A DNA stretch of 21,728 bases from Camillea tinctor. Taxonomy: Eukaryota; Ascomycota; Sordariomycetes; Xylariales; Xylariaceae. Below, one piece after another: positions 17,197 through 21,728 of this stretch; the stretch's first letter is position 1, and each line of letters opens with the position of its first letter. The DNA lies in the NCBI GenBank assembly GCA_022578605.1, contig MU394190.1, positions 1 through 21,728 on the forward strand, written 5' to 3'. The position numbers were made by a program, and so were the translations under genes. Below the pieces are notes generated by a model, which ran no database searches, had not been told where the DNA came from, and saw only the letters and a program-made list of their open reading frames with translations.

Positions 17197-18090
17197 TTAA
17201 GTTTATAATATTTTTTATTTAATAAATAAGCTTATAATTATTAATTTAATTTATAATTTATTATTTAAGTTTATTATATTTTTTATGCTTAAGTTGTTAT
17301 AATTAATAAATTGCGTTAAAGTTGCTTTTATATACTTTTTTTAATTTAAGTTTTTAATTTTTTAATTTTAAAAAAAAGTTTTATAAAAACTTTTTATTTA
17401 TATATATATTGTAAATTATAATATTATTTACTTTTATTACGCATATATTTAATATTATAAACAGTTTTAATTAAAATGTTAAAAAAATATAGTTTTTTTG
17501 CATATATATATAAAAAATTTAAGCTTTTATTTTTTTTAGTTTTTAATAAAAAAAAGCGTTATATTTTAAATAAGTTTTAATTATTTTTTTTGTTTTTTTA
17601 AGTGTTAATTTAAAGTTTTTAAATAAATATTATGTTTATTTAAGCATTATTTGCTATTTTTAACGCTATATTGTAAGTTTATAGTTTTTTTTAAACGTTA
17701 ATTTAAAAAAAACGCAGTTATTTTTTTTAGCGTTTATTTAAGCTATTAAATTTTTATAGCGCTATTATTATTATTTATAATTAATTAAACTAAAGCTTAA
17801 TAATTATTATAGCAATTTTATTATTTTAAAAAAAAAAGCTATATTTATAAAAATTATATTAAAATAAAGTAAGTTTAAAAACGCATTAAAGTATTATTAA
17901 TTGCTATTTTAAGTTTATTTTTTTTATATTTTTTAAGGTGTTAATTTTTTTAATTTATTTATATATGCTATAAAAATTTTTTTTTCGTTTTTTATAAACG
18001 CTACTTAACTTTATAAAGTTTAAACTTTTTAAAATTTTAGTTTTATTATTTTTTATTTATAAAGTTTTTTATTTTTTTAAGCTTTTTTTT
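17197..18090. other. AT-rich stretch, possibly the continuation of element R copy 2
   Basis: Nearly pure A+T with rare TpC/GpA, no reading frame and no module. It joins the collinear R sequence at about 18090 without a visible break, but the corresponding segment is missing from R copy 1 (which jumps to its 3' module), so I cannot confirm that it belongs to R. Confidence 0.4.
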
Positions 18091-18944
18091 TTAAGTAAAA
18101 GTTATTTATTATATTATTATTATGTTTTTTTTAAAGTTTTTTTATAAAAATAAGTTTTAAGTTTAACGTTAATGTTAATTTTAATTTTGCTATTTTTAAA
18201 GTAAAAGTAAAAGTAGTTATTTTTTTTATTTTTATTTTTAAAGCTAAGCCTATATTGTAAGCTTTAAAAATAACGCTTTTTTTTTATTACTATTAATAAT
18301 TAGTTTTATTATAGCTTAATATTATTGTTTATTAAGTAATTAAATTTATACTAATTATTACTTTATATATTAAATAATAGCTTTATGTTTTTTAATTAGC
18401 TTAATTAAGCAAGTTAATTTTAAAAAAGCATGCAATTTTTTATAATTAAAGCATTTTATAAAAAATTAATAGTTATTATATTTTTTTTTATAATTATAAT
18501 AATAAAAGTTATAATTATAGTTTTTAAAGTTATAAAAATTTAAGCATTTTTAATACTACGAAATTTTAATTTTTTTTTTATTAAAAAAGTTAATTTAAAG
18601 TTAAAAATATAAAAATTTACTTTTATTAATTATTTAAACGTAATAATTTAACTTTAAGTAAAAATTTTTAATATTAGCTTAGTTTTATAAGCTATTTTTT
18701 ATTTTTTATTAGTTTATATAATAATTTTTTAATATAAAAAAATTTTTATTACTTTTTAGCTTTAATTTATTTATAAAGTTTTAAATATTTTTAAAATTAT
18801 ATAAAATATTTAGTTTATTATTTTATTTAATTAAAAATTAGCTTTAATTGCTTTATATATAATGTTTTTTTTTAATTTTTTTATTTTTAGCGTAAAAAGC
18901 TTAATTTATTTTTATTTTTTATATATTTATTACATTATTATAAT
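18090..18944 (-). mobile_element. Element R copy 2, distal part
   Basis: The reverse complement aligns with 4555-5390 of R copy 1 (for example AAGTTTTAAGTTTAACGTTA at about 18151 against the complement of 5310-5330). Separated from the rest of R copy 2 by the SINE-A at 18945-19713. No coding frame. Confidence 0.65.
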
Positions 18945-19025
18945 GTCCACATGGCGCAGTGGTTAAGCGTTTAGCAGACATTAATATAGAATATTAATGT
19001 AATGGGTTTAAATTTCATTGTGGTT
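18945..19025 (+). promoter_or_regulatory. tRNA-like head of A13
   Basis: 81 nt with intact A box. Central arm ACATTAAT-ATAGAAT-ATTAATGT still pairs although both sides changed. B-box region GGTTTAAATTT is eroded. Confidence 0.7.
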
Positions 19026-19713
19026 TAATTAACTATCTTTTTTTTTAAAGCATAATACTTTTTATTAGCTATTTTATAGCTAATAAAAGCACTATTGGCG
19101 AAACTTTTCGTTAAGCACTTACATTATTGCCAGCTAATTGCCGGTATATATACATACTTTGTTAACATTTTAAAGTAGCATTGTAAATAAATTAAAAAGC
19201 ATTAGCTAAATAAAAATGTTAGCGATTAAAATATTTATTGCTAATAGCTTTATTAATAAGGTAATTGTTATTAATAATTAACTTTATTATTGTTAATATT
19301 TTTTTTTATAAAGTAGCTTTTTATAAGGTAGCTTTTTATAAAGTGCTATTATTGACTTATATGCTTTTTATTGCTAATATTTTCTTATTTAATAAAGTAA
19401 TTGTTGCTGACTTACTTACTATTGCTAACTTTACTATTGCTAACACTCTTTATAAAGTAACTTTTTATAAAGTAGCTATTATTAACTAATTTACTAATAA
19501 AGCTTTAAAAAAAGCTAATTACGATAAAGCGCTATTATTAGCATAAAAATTTTTTTATATAAATTTTTAACACGTTAATATAAGGGCTTTTAAGGCTTTT
19601 TACTTTAGCCGTTTTATAGTTTATATAGGCTTAAGGTTGTAAATAGTTAGTTAGTTAGTTAGTTTTATTGCTTGCTTTAAACGTAAAATATATTATTATT
19701 ATTATTATTATTA
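18945..19713 (+). mobile_element. SINE-A copy A13, inserted in element R copy 2
   Basis: Head 18945-19025 (A box TGGCGCAGTGG intact, acceptor GTCCACA). Perfect 12-bp hairpin TTTTATTAGCTA/TAGCTAATAAAA at 19060-19071/19077-19088. Body with repeats giving artefact frames of the YKVAFYKV kind. A-type 3' module and ATT tail. The TSD is 14 bp with one C/T difference (TACATTATTATAAT 18931-18944; TATATTATTATAAT 19714-19727). R copy 1 has one uninterrupted site here (about 4540-4560), confirming the insertion. Confidence 0.9.
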
Positions 19714-19727
19714 TATATTATTATAAT

Positions 19728-20310
19728 TTAAAAATATAACGTTAATTAGTATTATTTAAAAATTAGCTAAGTATAAATTGTTTTAAATATGTTTAATTAA
19801 TAATTTAATAAAAAGCTTTTTATTTTTAAAGTATAAGCTATTATTTTTTATTGCTATAAACTTGCTTTTTTATTTTATATTATACTTTATTTTTAAATAT
19901 TAATAAAGTTAAAATTAAAGTTAATATTAATATTAATTATTATTATTATTATATATAAATAAAAAAATAAAGCTTTTTTTTTATTTTTTATTAAAAAGCA
20001 TAAAAGTTATAACGCTTAACTTTAAAAAAATAAGTAAAGTTAAGTAAAAAAAATTAAACTAAGTATTTTTTTTAAAGTTAATTATATATTTTGCTTTTTT
20101 TTATTATTAATTAAAAATTAGTTTACCGTAATAGTAATTGTTAATTTAATAACTATGTTTTAAATTTAAAAAAAAACTATATTAGCTTATTTTTTTTAAA
20201 GGTTTTTTACATACTTTTTAAATATTATATTTAAATAAAATAAAAAGTTAGTAAATATATTAAACTTAGCTTTAACGTTTACTTGTACTTTTTTTTTAAT
20301 TGCTTTTAAA
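19728..20310 (-). mobile_element. Element R copy 2, middle part
   Basis: The reverse complement is collinear with about 3945-4540 of R copy 1, including the TTAATATTAATATTAA stretch at about 19920 and the GCTTTTTATTTTTAAAGTATAA block at about 19815. The match ends at the TSD of A14. The few differences I compared are mostly transitions. Confidence 0.7.
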
Positions 20311-20324
20311 AAAGTTAAAATAAA
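20311..20324. repeat. TSD of SINE-A copy A14 (left; partner 21036-21049)
   Basis: AAAGTTAAAATAAA is exact at both positions, bracketing a minus-strand tail and head. R copy 1 carries the site once (around 3940). Confidence 0.88.
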
Positions 20325-21035
20325 TGATGATAATAATGATGATATATTTTACGTTTAAAACGGGCGAAACTAATTAATTAATTAGCTATTTATAACTTTA
20401 AGCCTATATAAACTATAAAACAGCTAAAGTAAGAAGTTTATACTTCTGTACTTATATGTTAAAAATTATATAAGAAATTTTTTATGCTAATAGCGTTTTA
20501 TTGTGGTTAGTTTTTTTTAAGGCTTTATTAATAGGTTGGTTAGTAATAATAAGGGGTATTAGTAATGGTAAGGTTAGCAATGGTAAGTAAGTTGGCAATA
20601 GCTACTTTATTGGTTTTAAGGAGGTATTGGCAATAGGAAATGTGTAAGTTAACGACAGCACTTTATAAAAAGTTACCTTATAAGAGGCTACCTTATAGGA
20701 AGAGGGGTGTTAGCAATAGTGAGGTTATTGGCGACAGTTACCCTATTAATGGGGCTATTAGCAGTGGATATTTTAGTTATTAACATTGCTATTTAATTAA
20801 TGCTTTTTAGCTGCTTAATAGCTTTATTTACAGTGCTATTTTGAAATATTAGCGGGGTATGTGTGTATATTGGCAATTAGCTGGTAATAAGCTTTATTAG
20901 CTATAAATAGCTAATAAAAAGTGTGTGTGTTTTAAAAAAAGGGATAGTTAGTTAAACCACAATAAAATTTGAACTTATTACATTAATATTTTATATTAAT
21001 GCTTGCTAGGCGTTTAACCATTGTGCCATGTGGCT
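20325..21035 (-). mobile_element. SINE-A copy A14, inserted in element R copy 2
   Basis: Minus-strand copy with ATC/ATT tail, A-type module (GTTTAAAACGGGCG on the plus strand, AATTAATTAATTAG in place of the CTAA run), body of repeats and head 20955-21035. Moderately eroded and patchy: AGGGGTGTTAG and AGCGGGGTATGTGTGTAT survive, while neighbouring stretches are A+T only. Perfect 14-bp TSD. Confidence 0.9.
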
Positions 21036-21466
21036 AAAGTTAAAATAAAAACTATTAAGTTTTTTATAAATTTAAATAAAATAAGTTTATAGTTTTTTTA
21101 TTTGCGTTATTTAATGCTTTTTAAATATAAAAAAGTTATTTTTTGTTTTAGTTTTAATTTTTATAAAAGGCTAAAAAGAAATAATGGCTATTTTTTATTT
21201 TAAGTTTAAAGAAAAAAAAGTAGCTAATAAAGCAGTTAGTTGTTTTTTTAACTGTTTTAAACTTAAAAAAAGAAAGGTTAAAATAAAAAAAAAGAACTGG
21301 CGTTTTTATGTTTAGTAAAAAAGCTAGTGCTTTTATTTTTTTTAAGGAAAAGAGGTTGCTTGATTTAAAAGCAAAGAAAAAAAAGTAAGGCTTATAATGC
21401 TATAAGTTTATATAGTGTAAAAGTTTTAGCAAAGGTTAAAAAAAATTGTAGGTGGGAAAGTGGATA
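21036..21466 (-). mobile_element. Element R copy 2, 5' end
   Basis: The reverse complement starts TATCCACTTTCCCACC and aligns with 3518-3945 (copy 1) and with the fragment at 1022-1329. The 5' end directly abuts SINE-A 3' sequence, so R copy 2 seems to have inserted into a SINE-A, as copy 1 did. The left, tail-side junction is not identified. Only short frames exist on either strand. Confidence 0.72.
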
Positions 21467-21640
21467 AAAATTAATTACAATAAAGCGTTATTAACACAAG
21501 ATTTTTTTTATGTAAATTTTTAACATGTTAATATAAAAGCTTTTAAAACTTTTTATTTTTACTGTTTTATAGTTTATATAAGCTTAAAGTTATATTTAAT
21601 TAGTTAATTAATTAATTTTATTCGTTTTAAACGTAAAATA

Positions 21641-21728
<88 letters not shown>
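21467..21728 (+). mobile_element. SINE-A copy A15, 3' fragment running off the window
   Basis: Starts inside the SINE-A sequence near the eroded palindrome (AAAGCGTTATTAACAC), then the full A-type 3' module (TATAGTTTATATAAGCTTA, TTAG-derived run, TTTTAAACGTAAAATATATT) and an uninterrupted ATT tail to the last base. The 5' portion is cut off by R copy 2. Confidence 0.82.
21642..21728 (+). repeat. (ATT)n microsatellite tail, at least 29 units
   Basis: 87 bp of pure ATT from 21642 to the window end, the longest tail here; others have about 4-10 units. It is the 3' tail of A15 and may continue beyond the window. Well-preserved copies have ATC tails, so this run arose by C-to-T change, by expansion, or both. 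Confidence 0.9.

Noticed and set aside
18090..21466. LTR retrotransposon for element R
   Set aside because: No long terminal direct repeats; the 3' end is a module plus trinucleotide tail and the TSD is 14 bp rather than the 4-6 bp usual for LTR elements.

Overview
No intact protein-coding gene is visible. The window reads as an AT-rich, repeat-filled compartment of a eukaryotic nuclear genome. A filamentous ascomycete with repeat-induced point mutation (RIP) fits best: repeats differ almost only by C-to-T and G-to-A changes on both strands, copies range from GC-rich to nearly pure A+T, and a decayed Fot1/pogo-type transposase is present. No species can be named.

Most of the DNA belongs to one retroposon community. 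SINE-A (about 0.7-0.87 kb) has an 81-nt tRNA-like head with Pol III A and B boxes, two conserved hairpins, a body of ~54-bp internal repeats, a conserved 3' module and a trinucleotide tail, (ATC)n decaying to (ATT)n. I count 14 copies with a head, plus fragments. SINE-B (2353-2728) has a different tRNA-like head and body but a related 3' module. Element R (at least 2.1 kb) occurs as two long copies in opposite orientation (3518-6338 and about 18090-21466) plus a fragment. The R copy whose 3' end is present ends in the same kind of module and tail, so R is a candidate relic of the autonomous (LINE-like) partner; this is inference.

The layout follows from target-site duplications (TSDs), mostly 14 bp. 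Left edge: partial SINE-A (1-452), a fold-back/MITE-like element (466-646), fragments of an R-like 3' end, of R and of SINE-A (about 730-1445), a complete SINE-A (1485-2237) and SINE-B. Nest 1 (3322-6970): a SINE-A split by R, which carries another SINE-A. A complete SINE-A lies at 7035-7805. Nest 2 (8169-12168): a minus-strand SINE-A holding three plus-strand SINE-As at one 14-bp site, the third split by a fourth. Then an unassigned AT-rich stretch, a GC-rich SINE-A (13350-14141), the transposase relic (about 14745-16280), another GC-rich SINE-A (16498-17186), and R copy 2, which carries SINE-As at 18945-19713 and 20325-21035. A SINE-A 3' fragment with at least 29 ATT units runs off the right edge.

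Read together, a LINE-type machinery recognising the shared 3' module would mobilise R and both SINEs into AT-rich targets, often into each other, while RIP-like mutation erodes older layers. Boundaries rest on TSDs I aligned by eye.
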